Positions 23,924 to 38,400 of a stretch of 64,000 bases of DNA are shown piece by piece. Both the position numbers and the translations under genes were made by a program. This DNA is from Rhyacophila brunnea. Its lineage: Eukaryota > Arthropoda > Insecta > Trichoptera > Rhyacophilidae. Numbering within the stretch: the first letter of the stretch is position 1; each line of letters starts with the position of its first letter. The stretch covers positions 1,612,001 to 1,676,000 of the forward strand of contig JAGYXB010000020.1 of assembly GCA_022495005.1 (NCBI GenBank), in the 5' to 3' direction. Under the pieces are notes generated by a model. It was not told the origin of the DNA. It was given only the letters and a program-made list of their open reading frames with translations, and did no database searches.

Positions 23924-24199
23924 ATTTTACCTTTACATATTTTTAAAGGTTTACAATATTGTATGTACATATTTTTTGCTATGAATTATTAATATTTTAA
24001 AGAGATTTTTTTATCTATATAATATATTTATTGGTAGATACCGGTATTCAATAGGAAATACCGATATTAGTATTTTCATTCGGTATTGCAATCCCCATAG
24101 ACTCTATAGGGAATCCCTATTAAAATTATTAAATCAAAACAATCTAAAATATAAACAATCAACGTCCCCCCCCTCAGCGGGCTGCGGTAAAATTATCAA

Positions 24200-24241
24200 A
24201 CGTTGACCAGTCCGCGGCGATAAAAAGGTTGGGGACCACTG
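24200..24241. mobile_element. Right end of a hAT element
   Basis: GGTTGGGGACCACTG is the complement of the CAGTGGTCCCCAACC end typical of many hAT elements. No left end was identified. Confidence 0.45.
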
Positions 24242-24904
24242 CATACAGGACCTCTGTTAGATTGCAAGGGTTGAATAAATACAGAATTTTCATTCTGATT
24301 GAGTATAACTGGGCCCCAGTCATTTCCATTTAGTTAAGGAGATTTATTGGAAAATTAATATGCACTGCCAAGTTTTTATATCATATTAATATGAGGGGCC
24401 TATTATATGATATTATTATGTATGTGGGTAATAAAAAATAAGTTTTATCAACAAAGTTATAGGTACATAAAGTTATAGGTATATTTAAAACAAAAAATGT
24501 TTACATGATAATTTGATCTAGGAACCTTTAAATTAGGGTTAATTAAATGATATACGTACATAATTCTACTGTCTATACCTACATAGTATTTTAACTTCTT
24601 AATTATATTAGTTAGGTTTTACAATAAAAATTTCAAACATTGAGTTATTATTATTAATAACCTGCCTTAAATAATTTGCATTTAGTATTTAAAGATACCA
24701 CATAAGCGTGAAGTTTGATAGTTTTGAGAGTAAATATTGCATAAGAGCAGTCAGTAATAATAACGGTAACAATATTTAAATTTACCCTATGTAATTTGTG
24801 CGCAGTAGAAGAATCAATTAAAAGGTTAAGTTGTTCCACTAGAGTGTTGTTGTAGATAAATCTATCAGTAGCATTCCACCAAAACAATATTCTTAAAATT
24901 ATAT

Positions 24905-24951
24905 TCAATTATTGCTAACAGTTTCCGTCTCAATTGTTTCTACCACAGGAT
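24905..24951 (-). CDS. Gene C terminal exon
   Basis: After a CTGTTTTCAG acceptor, the exon reads DPVVETIETETVSNN and TGA. The tail is short and acidic, with no hydrophobic anchor, so the product should be released. No AATAAA lies close behind; a candidate is at 24343-24348 (TTTATT on the plus strand), about 560 bases downstream. Confidence 0.7.
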
Positions 24952-27900
24952 CTGAAAACAGATGAAATTTGTTAGTGAATTAAACATCAATTTTCAATTA
25001 AACTATTCTTGAATTTAATGAATAATACACAAGATTTAGCAATATGTATAGCCTTTTTACATGTGAATGGATTTAATGCTGACAGTACGTATTATCGTGG
25101 TGATAACAAGAAAATGCAATTGTAAACATGTCATATCGTGCAAGTTAGCTAGACTGCATGCATGGATCAAAAAAGTTGAGCGGCTTCTGAATTTTCACAT
25201 GATAGTTGAAACTTGCAGGATATCTGCGCATATGCAGTAGAAATATAGTAGCGAACCATTTTGACGTTTAACGATTTTCACAACCTGTCTGGACCTGTCA
25301 GATAGCACTACAAAAAGAACAATGCGTCTCGATTACCCTTGAAGAATGATATTGGCGAGACAGTCAGGACTTTTGCATGTCAACAGTTATTATTGCAATA
25401 CAGTAGGTTCTCTCTCAGTAATCCGCCACCCAAAAACCAGACAAGTCTCCAATTAGTGAAAGCGGCAGACTACTGAATTTGACAATCGAATACCGGAATT
25501 ATAGAGCTTGATTTTGTGCTTTCAACTAGTAAAAATAACGGCGGATTATAGTAGTTGTCGGATAATCGAGCGGCGGATTACTGAGAGTGTACTGTATTTA
25601 ATATTTATACACTAATGGTGCCAGTAAATCCGTGCATGTGTACAGGCGCTATTATTTATCATGTCAAAATTTCCTAACAACATGCAACTAAGTGTAAAAA
25701 TCTTAAAGTGGAGGTGAGCAGACTACACCGCTTGAAGGGCAGATCATCACTGGAAAAATCTTATCCAATGGTACCCAAGTAATATAAGTAATATCTAAAA
25801 GGCGACCAAGAACTTCCTGGACCAATGAGATAATAAAGTTTAGTAGAAGTACATGGCATCGAACGGTTAAGGACTGAAAGAGGTGGAGACAGTAAGTAGA
25901 GAGAGGTTTTCATCCGGTAGTGGATCGACGGTGGCTGAGATGATGATGAATTGAGTACATGTAGCTACAGTCACTGAATCGGTCAGTGAAATTTACTGAC
26001 CTAGAATATCAATAATCACATGGTCAAAGTCTCCGAATCCTTCCATGTTAACTAATCGACATGAGAAGAAGACCGGTGACTCCAGAGTATCCGTTTTTAT
26101 GGAAATGTTGGCGGCTCTGACATCATATTCTGTTGATTGTTTGTACCAGCGGTAGCTAGAAAGTAAATACAATAAATTATGTTAGTTTACTCTCAACCAT
26201 TGATGTATCTACACAATACGCCATTTTCATACAAATTTTAACAAAAAATAGCTACTTTTTAAGGTTATAAAATTATTTATTTATTATAATATCAATGTAG
26301 GGAGAAATCAGTTTTCAGTGTGTTATAGTATGTATTTATAAGATATAATATCTGGCTTAAAATACAAACACGTTGGTAAGGGGAAAAAACCGGTGTGTGT
26401 ACTTATGAACGCGCGTTAGAAGTTATACTTCTTTGGCGTAACAAAACTTGTGATAAACTAGATTCTTTGACTAGCTCTTAATTATCTTGTTAAATTACAC
26501 ACTCAAGAAAAAGAACCGCTTATTGGAACGCCGTTGGTTTATTTCTATACACTTTAACTTATATTACTAACTGACGTTTAATCGTTTGTTTATGTAAGGA
26601 ATTGCAAATGGCCGACAATAATAAATTCGCTGCCTAGGCAACGGAACAATTCTAAACTATAATATTATACTGTATAATCGTCACGATTGAAGTATCATAC
26701 TGTGGCGTAAAGGTAGTGCGTTCGGCTGATAACCGAACAATCGGTGGCTCGAATCCAATCGAGTGCGTTTTTTTTCATGTGAAAAAATAAATTATGTGTT
26801 ACATGTCACACGCCAAAAATACACTCTGATCTGATTTCCCAAACGCGCCAAAAGAAGCATAACTTCAAAAACCTTAATGACACATACAAATTAACGCAGT
26901 TTTGGAATTGACCCATACAATGCATGTATTGCTCATTATTCCCCTGTCCAGATATTTGTATGCAGTTGGCCGTATCACAGGTCATCGTAAGCTGTTGTAT
27001 CGTATCAGAAATAAATGGCCGTATAGTATTGAGATCAAATTCATCTGAAAAAACATACGTAATTCGGATGAAAAAAATCAAACACCATGCGATTATCTCA
27101 AGTGCAGGCAACTCGCACGTGTATTGGCCGCTTCAAAAGCAGTCACATACATCTTTGAAATCAGTTTCACGCATTAATATATTATACATAATGCTAAGAT
27201 GTAAAAACCGCTATTAAGCGAAGATGTTGAATCTTCTTCCAAATATAGCCTTCAGCGCTTTCCCTGTAAAAATCACTGAAGCAAGTTTCAGTGTGATGTA
27301 AATTCCATTATAATATGGAAGAATGAAATAATATTGTGTAGAACATTGAAAGTTTGTATGAGAATTATTATATCAGGGTCCCGGGTGCTGGTTTTTGCTT
27401 CACTTTCATAATTTTAGGCTTAGGAAGGATTTATTCAACATTTTTAAACAATTTTTGGCGGGCCCCCCAACCTATCGCTAAGGTTGAAGGCTCAACGAGA
27501 TGCTCAACACTGTAGCATTTCCCAAATGGTATTCGAGGTAAAATTAATGGTATTCAGTGTATTTTTAGCGATTTTTGTATTTTTTAATGTATCGACACAA
27601 CAATAAAAAATTGAACCACTTATGTAAAAATGTTAGGCATAAAGCCCACCAAAGGCATCGGATCGGTGCGATCACTGCGAAGTAGGCCCGTGAAGCGTAA
27701 ATACAACCGAAATGACACTCCGCCCACCCGCGCATTACCCTTCACCATTGTAATAAGAGGCATGAGAAGCACAAAATATTGTAATTCATATTCACGATGA
27801 CATAATTCTATTAGCAATATATCGCACACCGAGCAACGAGACTATGACTTTATTGTTATTAAAAGACCGTCAAGGCGCCCGACTATCGACAACGCTTCCA

Positions 27901-29429
27901 GAAGCGGTTAAATAAAAAAGCCCGCGCCCCTTGTCACCGCTTTTACATATTTGAACATGTAGTATTTTCGTTAATTCGTCCCGCAGAGAAACCAAATAAC
28001 GCGTGCTCCTCACCTATGTGCTTTGAAATATGGGCAGGCGGGCACAGCGCTTTGTCAAAACCAGTGTACTCTGGCGTATTTGATTACGTTGTATTTTCGA
28101 TGATTCACGCGCCACTTGTGAAATTTTGCGCGAGTGCCCCACTCGCTGCGTTAAGTGGGTTTTACGCCTTAATATACTTGAAATAAAATAATAGGTGATG
28201 TGTTTATTTGTGATGTGTTTATTTCACTTATCTCATCGATCAGCTACGCCAGACTCCCTGAGTTCGGGCCCTCAAGCTAAAGCCCTGTCAGTCCTGTTAG
28301 TCACTCAGTCACTCAGCTGATATTATTTATCAAAATAATGGTGTACAAACCTGGTGGATTTTGGCACTCCCATATTCTTGCTGCCGTCACAGGAAAGATT
28401 CAATATGTCTCCTCTGTAGACTATTGCAGGATTGTACATCAAAGTGGGTCGACCAGGTTTATCTAAAATCAACAATGATAATTTTGTGTTTTCCAAAATA
28501 TTACCCAAGCTTGAAATATTGCAGTTTCAATTTTAAAAACATTAATTGACATTGATCAATTGAAATGTGTAGAAGTATTGTGAATAGCTGTTGTGCGTCA
28601 AGTATGCTTACAATTGATGACCAGCTCTGTGCTATCAGATTCCAATGTTTCGCCATTTCTAAATAAGCTGCAGGTGAAATTACGCGCAAACCAACGATCA
28701 ACGTTAATTAAATGGAGCGCCGGAGGATGCTGGTCTACACAATATTGGTTTTCTAGAAAAAAAACAAAACCATAGTACAAATGAAGAAATAATAGGTCCT
28801 TGACGAGCATTTTATCACAGTTGGGGAAAATTGCATTTGATGTTTTGTAACTGCAAGTCACAATATTTGGACGATTAAAAAAAATCTGTATTACATTATT
28901 TGGTACTTAATAGCGCCTGTGCATAGATTTACTTGCAACAATAGTGTGTATTTTAAACTATCGCGATAATAACTGTTTACACGTAAAAGTGCTGACTGTC
29001 TCTCCAATCTCATTCTTCAAGGGTAAGCGAGACGTGATGATGTCATTGTATAGTGCTATTTAACAGATTTGGAGAGGTTTGGACAAGTTCGTAGCGTAGA
29101 TAATTAATAAATGTCAAAATATTCTGTGCGGTGTAGTTTGTATTTCTTCCGGCAGGTTCACGACTATCGGTCTACTGCGCGTGCGCACCTACTATGCAAG
29201 TACCAATTATTGCGTGAAAATTCAGAAGCTTCCGAACTTTTTTTAACCATGCACACAATCTTGCAACTTGGATGATATGTAATACGTGTTTACATGTGCA
29301 TTTTCTTATTAATTCTGCTTAAATATGTACGGCCAGCAATAAATCGTGTAAACGGGGTATTACTCTAAATTTATTAGTCTGTCTACACATGCATGGATTT
29401 ACTGCTGACAGTACGTATTATGTAGTATG

Positions 29430-29478
<49 letters not shown>

Positions 29479-32400
29479 ATAAATATCAATTATACCTTTC
29501 TCTATATATCGTGGTGGTATTTCATAGTGTTTCAATGGCTTCAAATGTTTGCAGCCTTTCAGATGCTTCAAGTTTATTATACTAGGATAAACATAGTCAC
29601 AATCCCATGTTGGATTTGCGGGCGACTCATACTTGCTGTCACTGTGACTCAGACATCTAAATGTGATATTGTCGCCCTCTCTTATGATGCCTTGCGGTTC
29701 CAATGACATGTAGAAATCTGGGCCATCTATAAAAAGAAATGCGCAATCGCATGTTGATGTTGAATATTGTGTACTTCTGAGATATTTTAATGTCATATTC
29801 ATATATGCATATAGGTACTTAAATTATGAATTTTGATCATAATGATACTTTACTTATTGCATATACCTACTTCGAGAGCAACAGTGAGTACAAGTTTGAG
29901 AGTACAATAAATTGTTTGTAGGAAATGGTTATTATGTCATGTAACAAATAAATGGTAACTTCTTAATTCTGTGAGCGAAAGGAAGGAGGCGATAAGTCTT
30001 AAAAATCGAAAAATGAGTTAAATATGTCATATGAAACATAATATGTATTATATTCACAAATGAGAAAAAGTATGAGTTGAATTAATACCTCTGCATTACT
30101 AAATTCCACACAGAAACATTGGTTTTTCCATACGAAATGGTCTAAAAAAACAATCCACTTTTGGCTCTCCTGAAAAGTAGCGAATTTAGACTTAACATTT
30201 TCATCTCACACAGAATTAGTATGTGCAATCGAAAATTTTCATTTACAACGAATATATTAACACGTTGCATTCAAAGTATAAGTAATAAATACATAGGCTC
30301 TGTGATCGGAGTTCGCAAGTTTGTGCCGTGGCCTGGCTATAGATAACCTTCTATCTACAATATATATCATATATTGAGCAAATTTGTTGTTAAGATAGGA
30401 ATGTGAAGCCATGCTGTCGACGCATGAATGTTAAGTCAAGTGTGCACATAACAAAAGTCAGAAAAGGCAATTAATGCCAGTTTGTTCTCAAAACAATAAA
30501 TTATGGAAAATACGCCCGCGGAACTGATACATCATTGAAATCTTTGACTATCTCAGGCGCGTAAACAAGGGGGGGTTTTCGGATCCGGAGTCCCCTAGAA
30601 CAATATAAATATTTTAGGTGAATGGAATTCCTGATTCTTCTTCGTCAGGACCTCATGATTGAGGATTTTGACCCAGATGATTTGGCTCTCAAATGGTTCA
30701 CCACTCTTTTTCCGGTATTCTACTACATGCAAGGTATGTGAAGACTTGTGGCACTCAAGTTTGCGATGAATTGGTACAACCATCTGGGTAATATTCTCAT
30801 GCGGTATGTCTAAAAAAACAAGACGGCACAAACAGACACTAACGATCCTAATAGTTATGACTGTTAGGTCATGCACATTCGATAACCACTTGTCGATGCA
30901 ACAGCTCGCAATAACTCATAAGTGAGCACCCTTAGTTATACCTGCAGGCCAGGTGTTTATCGCTGGACTCAAAGTGTGGAGTGTCTGAGTAAGGGGAATG
31001 TACCCGGAAAAGTGTGGTATTCCGCAAATCAAGCAACAAGAAGCTTTAAGTAGTCGGTGGGGTAAATGTGGATGTCTGAAGTACTTGCTAGATTTTATCA
31101 ACGTCGCCCCCTACTACCACCTTAAAAATCAGTAATAAAATTTTATGGATATTTTTTCGAAATGAACCCCCTCCAAAACATTTTTCTGTGTGCCTGTTTT
31201 CTGCCTGGACTATCTAATTTTGTAAATTGAATGAAATAGAATATTATTACCAATTATTTTCAATGTGAAAAAGCCCCTGTCTCCAACACCTCCAATCAAG
31301 TTGACTGCTTCACAGGAGTAATCGGCCTCATGAATCGAACTCATGGACTCGATTACATATATCGACGACTTATTTGCTATAATTTCTCCGTTCTTGTACC
31401 AACGAAATCTTCAATGAAAACAGAAATATTATAAATAATTAGTATTATGGTTATCAATATTTAAAGAAAGGTGAAATTAGACTTTGGCTCCACTAGATCA
31501 AACATTCATTATTTGCCAAATCCACAACCTATATTAACAAATTACAATACTAAAAAGAACTATTCTCTTACATTTGATCTTTTTTTATGATAGAGTTCTT
31601 TGAAACTGGGGAATCCAGTCCCGAGCCAAAATTCTGATCCCGGGATTTCGGGATTACAATTTGACAATCCCGGGATTGGCATTTTTTTCCATTGTTAATA
31701 TAAAATTTTTATATTTACAAATAACATTGATAAAATCGGTCAAAAATAAATCTAGTATAGTTTATACTATTTAAGACATTTATTGTTAATATTGTATACG
31801 TTCAATCTTGGAAATACATAAGTTTAATGGAGTAAATAATATTGTAATACAAATAATAATCTGAATTTAATATGAGATTGCTGTTTCTGATAGTAAAGCA
31901 AATCATGCATCCGCTTCATAAATCTAATTAGTCAGCCAAATATGAAACTGCCGTAAAACATATGAGATCATGGTGGAATTACTTTGTTAATAGTGCGAAG
32001 CATTGTTTTTTTCCAATCTTTCTCATTTTTATTAATTTATGTTAAAAAATAAAATGAATCGGCAACTTACACATGGGTAATAAATCAAACTTCATTCAAA
32101 CTCAGTTTATTTCTAATTTAGAAGTATTTTTTCTGTTATATTTTTATTTTTATTTTATTTTCCATAAAAATTGATAAAAAAATCAATCTCGAAAGTTTCG
32201 GGATTATGTTTATTAATCCCGGGAAAGTAGAAAGTCAAGGACCGCCTGTGTAATCTACTATGGCTTGGATTAGGCAGGGTTTAATTGAATTTTAAAAACT
32301 AACTAACACTATCTGCAGTTTGTAGTCTTAGTTCAATGAAAACAAATACGTATGACTAGGGCCCGGATTTATGTGCTAGTGCATGTTTTGTTACGAGTGT

Positions 32401-35400
32401 ATGCACAGCTATGAGAGTTGCACAGAAATCCATTTTGAAAGACGCAGAATTTAAAAATAAAAATTTATTGTGCATATAAAAGCATATTTGAGACATTAGT
32501 TCATATTTCATAAATAAATGCATATTGTAGGGCTTTTGCATTTATAATTTTAGTTTTTTTTTTTAATTATTTTATCGAAATATTACTAAATTACGTAGGT
32601 AGATAGTTTAGATGCACTTGCATTTTAATGACATCCCCGAGCTGTGGATTTATCAGAAAAAGTGAAGTCAACTCGGGCACCTCTATTTAAAGTTTGCGCA
32701 ATTACCTCTGTTGACGTTGAGAGGTCGTTTTCTGCATATAAACAAAATACTGACAGATTTGCGGAAAATTTTAATACCAGAGCACAATATTGTAACTTTT
32801 TTTCTTTTTTGTGTCGTTTTTGTTTTTTAAAGTTGTGTATAGTTTACATTGCATTTCTTATTCAATTATTTGTACTTGTTAACAAACTATTTTTAAAATT
32901 GTAATTGAATAACTTTATATTGATTATTCTGAATGTCCTGAACAGTGATTAGTTGAGTGGCTTGTAACTAATTCACGTTACAGATTAATTAAAAAGCATT
33001 CATATGATTAATCTCGGGATTAATTTGTTACATACCCAAGATATCTGGTAGATTCCTGATCTCGAAGATTACAGTGGATAACTACTTGACGGCCATTAAA
33101 GACTGTAACAGGATGGGTGGTCATTACAGCTGGAGACGGCCGAACTGAAATCACAATAAATTCATTACACTTAGGTACTTATTTATTTAATTATTACATT
33201 CTATTTATTATTCGTAATAATGGAACCACAGTCTGGTCACTACCAACATCGCTATCTACCAGTGGCGAAGGGTGGAGGTAGGCTGTGGGGATCCAACATA
33301 AAGAGTGCACACTAAACTTTGTCAGTCATTCGTATTTGTTTTCATTGAAATAAGACTACAATTTACAGATGGTGTTAATAGTCAAAAAGCACTGGTCTAT
33401 CAGCTATAAAATGTATAAAATTATGCAATTAAACCATAAATAACTTTGGATATTTTATAGATAGAATAATATTTTTAATCTACTATAGTTTGGGTAGGCA
33501 GGACTCTGTAATATGTATTCTTAATCCAATGAAAATATATGAATGAAAAAGTGTGCACAATTTTGTCATATCGGCCAAAATATACCAAAACTATTATGGT
33601 TTGCTTAGACAGGGTTTAATTGATTTTTAAAAATTATCCAGTACCATCTGCAAATTGTATTCTTAGTTCAATGAAAACAAATAAATATGACTGACAAAGT
33701 TTAATGTGCACTATTTATGGCGGATCTTAACAGCCTACCTCCACCCTTCGCCACTGCTATCTACATCTATTCCATTTCGTTGGATACGCTCTGTCCTGCC
33801 ACTGAAGTCGTGGTCTCGGTATGTCATGCTGTCATGCTTATAAGCTGATGTCCTCATCCATTTCATGATGTTCCATCCTTTTTGTGACCTACCCAGTGGA
33901 ATCTTTGATTCTTTATAAACATCACAGACACTTTGTGATTAATAAGCTGCGCCACCATACTCCAATTTCACAGATTGGTCCAACTCTCTTTATTATTTAT
34001 TACACACAAAAATATACAGCCTCTCGGTATTTATGGAGTTCCTTTTCAGCCAGCAGACAGATATATTATTATCTTTAGACACATAGATTGCATAGGTAGT
34101 TAATGAAAACTGCAACCAAAACACGTAAATAATATGGAGGATAATGTTGAAAAAAACTTGCATAACCATGATGAGCTGAGTCATCTCTGTCACTCAAGCA
34201 ACAAAATAAAGGCTTTCAAGATTTGGGCTTAACTTGAGAAACCTTGGGTTACCATGGACACAAAGCAGCATTAATGATGCAGTACATCCGATCCTCTTTT
34301 TGCGCGGGGGATACGTTCCAAAGACTACCGTGCAAAATAAAAACGGGTAAAAAAAGATAAGGTGCCCATACAAAAATGGTAGATAGGTTAATCAACTCAA
34401 AGTACGAAATTCATATAATATAATATAAATAAATCGAATTTATTTATTATTTATACACAAAAATATCTCTATGTAAAAATTCATAGTTTTCGATTTAAAT
34501 TAAATTTAGCACAGAGAAATATATTCATTCAGTGCCGCTACTTGACAATAAACATGCTCGTTTACTGCTGTTTTTCGCTGGAGATAATTTACTCATTGCT
34601 GAAAATATTTCATGACGCTGATGCTGAACCACGCGGCGCGTCTCTCGTATCGATCCCGAAGTGACTGACTAGTGGCGCCATGTATGTACGTATGTATGTC
34701 TAGGCGGCATCCGGTGACAACATATGTGTGCACCAGTGGCGTGCGGTCCATTGCAACACAATTTTTTGATAAAATATGTACATACATACGTATTTTTATT
34801 CTTTTTAGTTTTTTTTAAACCGTCTTAAAGCAAAAAAATTAGTGTTAATAAAAATTAATCGGTACTTTTTTTAAACCGTGTTATTTCGAAACCGTGCAGA
34901 AAAAACCCGTGCAAAAAGAGGATCGGGTGTACTTGAAATAATGGGAGTTAAGTGGTCCAGGAATCTTATTGCTTCAGATAATCATTATGGGGAAGCTAGA
35001 AGGATAAAGAAGATCAGGAAAAGGACCCATTTCTTCACTGATCTGAATCTACATAAGTGGTTCAGTCAATGCATACTCACTTTTCAGACCCACAATGAAT
35101 AAAACGGAGATTAAAGCAAGAATAGTCGACCTTTGTTTAGTGATGGCATACAAAAAAGAAGATCCTATCACAAACTGCCGCCTGATTATTACCCGAATCT
35201 GCACTGCTCAGTTGCAGTTATTTTGATCGAGCCCCAGATTGATGTGTGTGCGACACCTTCATATTCATCTGTAAAATATCGCTATGTTTGTCCTGTTTTT
35301 GTATCAATATACTTTTCATAATTATATCAACTTTTAGTATTCAAGTGTAGGTACTTACTCATGTTGAAATAATTAGGCTCCGACCAGGAATGCGACCATT

Positions 35401-38400
35401 CGAACGAGTTAAATCCTTTACACCGATAATCACCGAATTCACTAAACGTCATATTGTCATCGCTAAACACATATAACGATTGCTGGCTTCCAGGTACACA
35501 GGTTGGATCGGCAACTAAGAAAAATAAAACATTGCCATTGTCATAATTACTGAAAGCTGTTATAAAATCAATTTGTTTAACTGTTTTTCGTTCCATGCGG
35601 GCATCCATTTTTAACCAAATTACATTGAATATGGCACTTCTGATTTGATTTTTAATAAATTAAATTATTACAACAATATAGCAGTTATTTTACTTTCATT
35701 TGAGGTTAACAGATTCTATCACCTGAGTTGGAACTTAGTTTATTATTGACTCTGGATTAATTAAATAGGCTACCTCCATCAGTTATCGCTTCGTCATCGC
35801 AGTCAATAGTTTCTGCAATATCTTTGAAAGCAACGGACCATTTCACTTTGGTTAAATACTTGGGATTTCCGGATGTCGCTTTGCAATGAAGAATGAAATG
35901 GCTTCTTCCCCCCATCATCCATGGTTCTGGCCTTTCGATTGTCAGTTCTACTGTTGGATTTTCTGGAAAAATAACACAAATGTAAAAACGATCATTCTAA
36001 GAGAATAAGAGGATAAAGCATCAACATTGCGTCGCTCTAGGATTAGTTTATCCAAAGCGACAATATGTGAAATGTTCAGGAGACGAAAAATATTTAAATG
36101 CTGGAAAATCTTTCATATTACAGATGTAGTCAGTAAAGCTAGACAACACTAATATCAGAAAAGGATAAAGCGATCCGTGACCAATCACGTAGTAGAGGGG
36201 GTGGTAACCGTATAATAATCCTCGACGCCGATTGGTCCGCACATTGGATAAACAAATACCGACTGATTGTTTTGTACCATGGTTTCTTGGACATTTTTTG
36301 AAAAAATATCTTTGTTTCTAATGAAAAATATAATATATTTTTTTAATGCTTTCGATGCGTTTTTACACAAGAAGATGAATTGCATTAAAAAGTCAATTTC
36401 GCCAAAAATGGAGCTTCACCAAACTAATCCTAGAGCGACAATTTGTTAGTTTATTTATCATGCTTTTGTGCTCTAAAACTTATTTAATTATATAAAACAA
36501 AACATACTTACTTAGCATGCTAACATCAATGTCAGGTGAGATGTGAACGCCGTCTAAATTTGTGATCTTACAGTTCCACGTTCCGCAATCGACATTTTCA
36601 AAGTTGGTGATGTAAAGAGAGTGACTTTCGTGGCGACCGACCGTTAGATATTTATTGTCTTCCAAATCTAATTCTACGCCATCTTGCAACCTGTTGACAA
36701 GATAAAAACCATAGGTGAATTACTATTTTCACACCGAGGAACATATCCTAGGAACTACGAGGGTGGGTCAATAATTCCTTAGAAAAAAGCATTAAAACAG
36801 TTTTTATTTTTGTATTTTTTTTTTATTTCTCAACATAATCTTCTTGGAGCTCAATACACTTGGTTAGACGTTTCTCAATTTTTTTTAAACCGTCAGAAAA
36901 ATAAGTTTTCGGAAGGTCCTCAAAATAAGCATTTGTCCGATCGATGACTTCTTCATTTGAAAAAAAACGTTGTCCACTTAGCCATTTTTTTAAGTTTGGG
37001 AAAAGGAAAAAGTCACTGGGGGCTAAATCTGGCGAATACGGTGGGTGGTCGACCAATTCGAACTTCAATTCTTCAATTTTAGCCATTGATCGTAAACATG
37101 TGTGAACACGGGCATTGTCCTGATGAAAGAGGATTTTTTTCCTGTTTAAATGAGGCCGTTTTTCTTCAATTTTGTTTTTTAGCTGGTCCAATAAAGATGC
37201 ATAATAATCCCCTGTTATTGTTTTTCCTTTTTCCAAATAGTCAACGAAAATAATTTCACGTGCATCCCAAAATACAGTAGCCATAACCTTACCAGCTGAT
37301 TTTACGGTTTTCGCCTTCTTTGGACATGGTTTGCCTTCGCAATCCACTGCTTTGACTGTTCTTTCGTCTCGGGAGTATAGTGGTGTATCCATGTTTCATC
37401 TACAGTCACAAAGCGACGAAAAAATTCATCCGGATTGCGTTGCATGAGCGACAACAGGGCTTTAGAGGCCACCAACCTATTGCGTTTATTGACGACTGTG
37501 AGCAAACGCGGCACCCATCTTGCAGAAATATTTTTCATGCCCAATTTTTCATGTAAAATAGAAATGACGCTACCTTTTGAGATCCCTGTAACCTCAATTA
37601 TCTCACTCAACTTTAATCTTCGGTCACTTAACACCATATCGTGGATTTTATTGATCATTTCTGGTGTAGTCACCTCTACAGGGCGTCCTGAGCGTGGTTC
37701 ATCCTTTGTTGATGTACGACCACGTTTAAATTCATTTAACCAGTTATAAATAGTTGCAAGTGAAGGAGCAGATATGCCGTGAACTAAATCCAACTCATTT
37801 TTTATTTCCTTTGCTGTTAACCCTTTTATATTAAAATGTTTAATAACAGCTCTAAACTCAATTTTCTCCATTTTCCATTTTTCCATTTTCCACAAGCAAT
37901 TTTTTTTTTGAAATGTACGAGAAACACACAACAACCCGACCAATCTGATTGAAACTTCGCGGCATACTGAATCGGTAGTGCCGCTGCATGAAAACAAACC
38001 GCTTACAGTACTAGTCGCGCCACCTGTCGGCTTTTCTAAGGACTTATTGACCCACCCTCGTATCATAGGAACATAACACATAGGGACTCAACAATCTTTT
38101 GTAACTGGTATTTACAACCAATACTAAACCAGTTATGTCGTTGCTGTGAATCAAGCATACATTGAAAGATTAACATGTGAAATTAGCTAGATGTAGGAAT
38201 CAAACCCGCGCATCCACAGTATTAGAAATGGGCAGCCTAGTAAGTTGTTACTCCACGCTGAGTACATTGATATTCAGCATTGGTGCTTAGTAGCTTTTGT
38301 TCAGCATGTAACCAGTGATGTCCCGTGGGGGTAGGCAAATTGAGCGTCACTTGGGGGCGGCAGTTACCCAAAGGGTGGCAAATCGAGCAGAATCATTAGG

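Noticed and set aside
26698..26770. Functional tRNA-Ile gene
   Set aside because: The anticodon arm is good, but the acceptor stem and T arm do not pair, and a GAT anticodon would be unusual for an animal nuclear gene; kept only as a tRNA-like repeat.
26806..27111. Minus-strand frame resembling a signal-peptide exon of a further gene
   Set aside because: Its first codon is TTG, not ATG, no acceptor precedes it, and 26930-27020 matches dispersed repeat R2.
30595..30876. Candidate extra exon of gene C between domains 8 and 9
   Set aside because: The frame aligns with LINE-derived repeat R3 copies at 51.2 and 55.7 kb and has no Ig motif; the exons on either side already join in phase without it.
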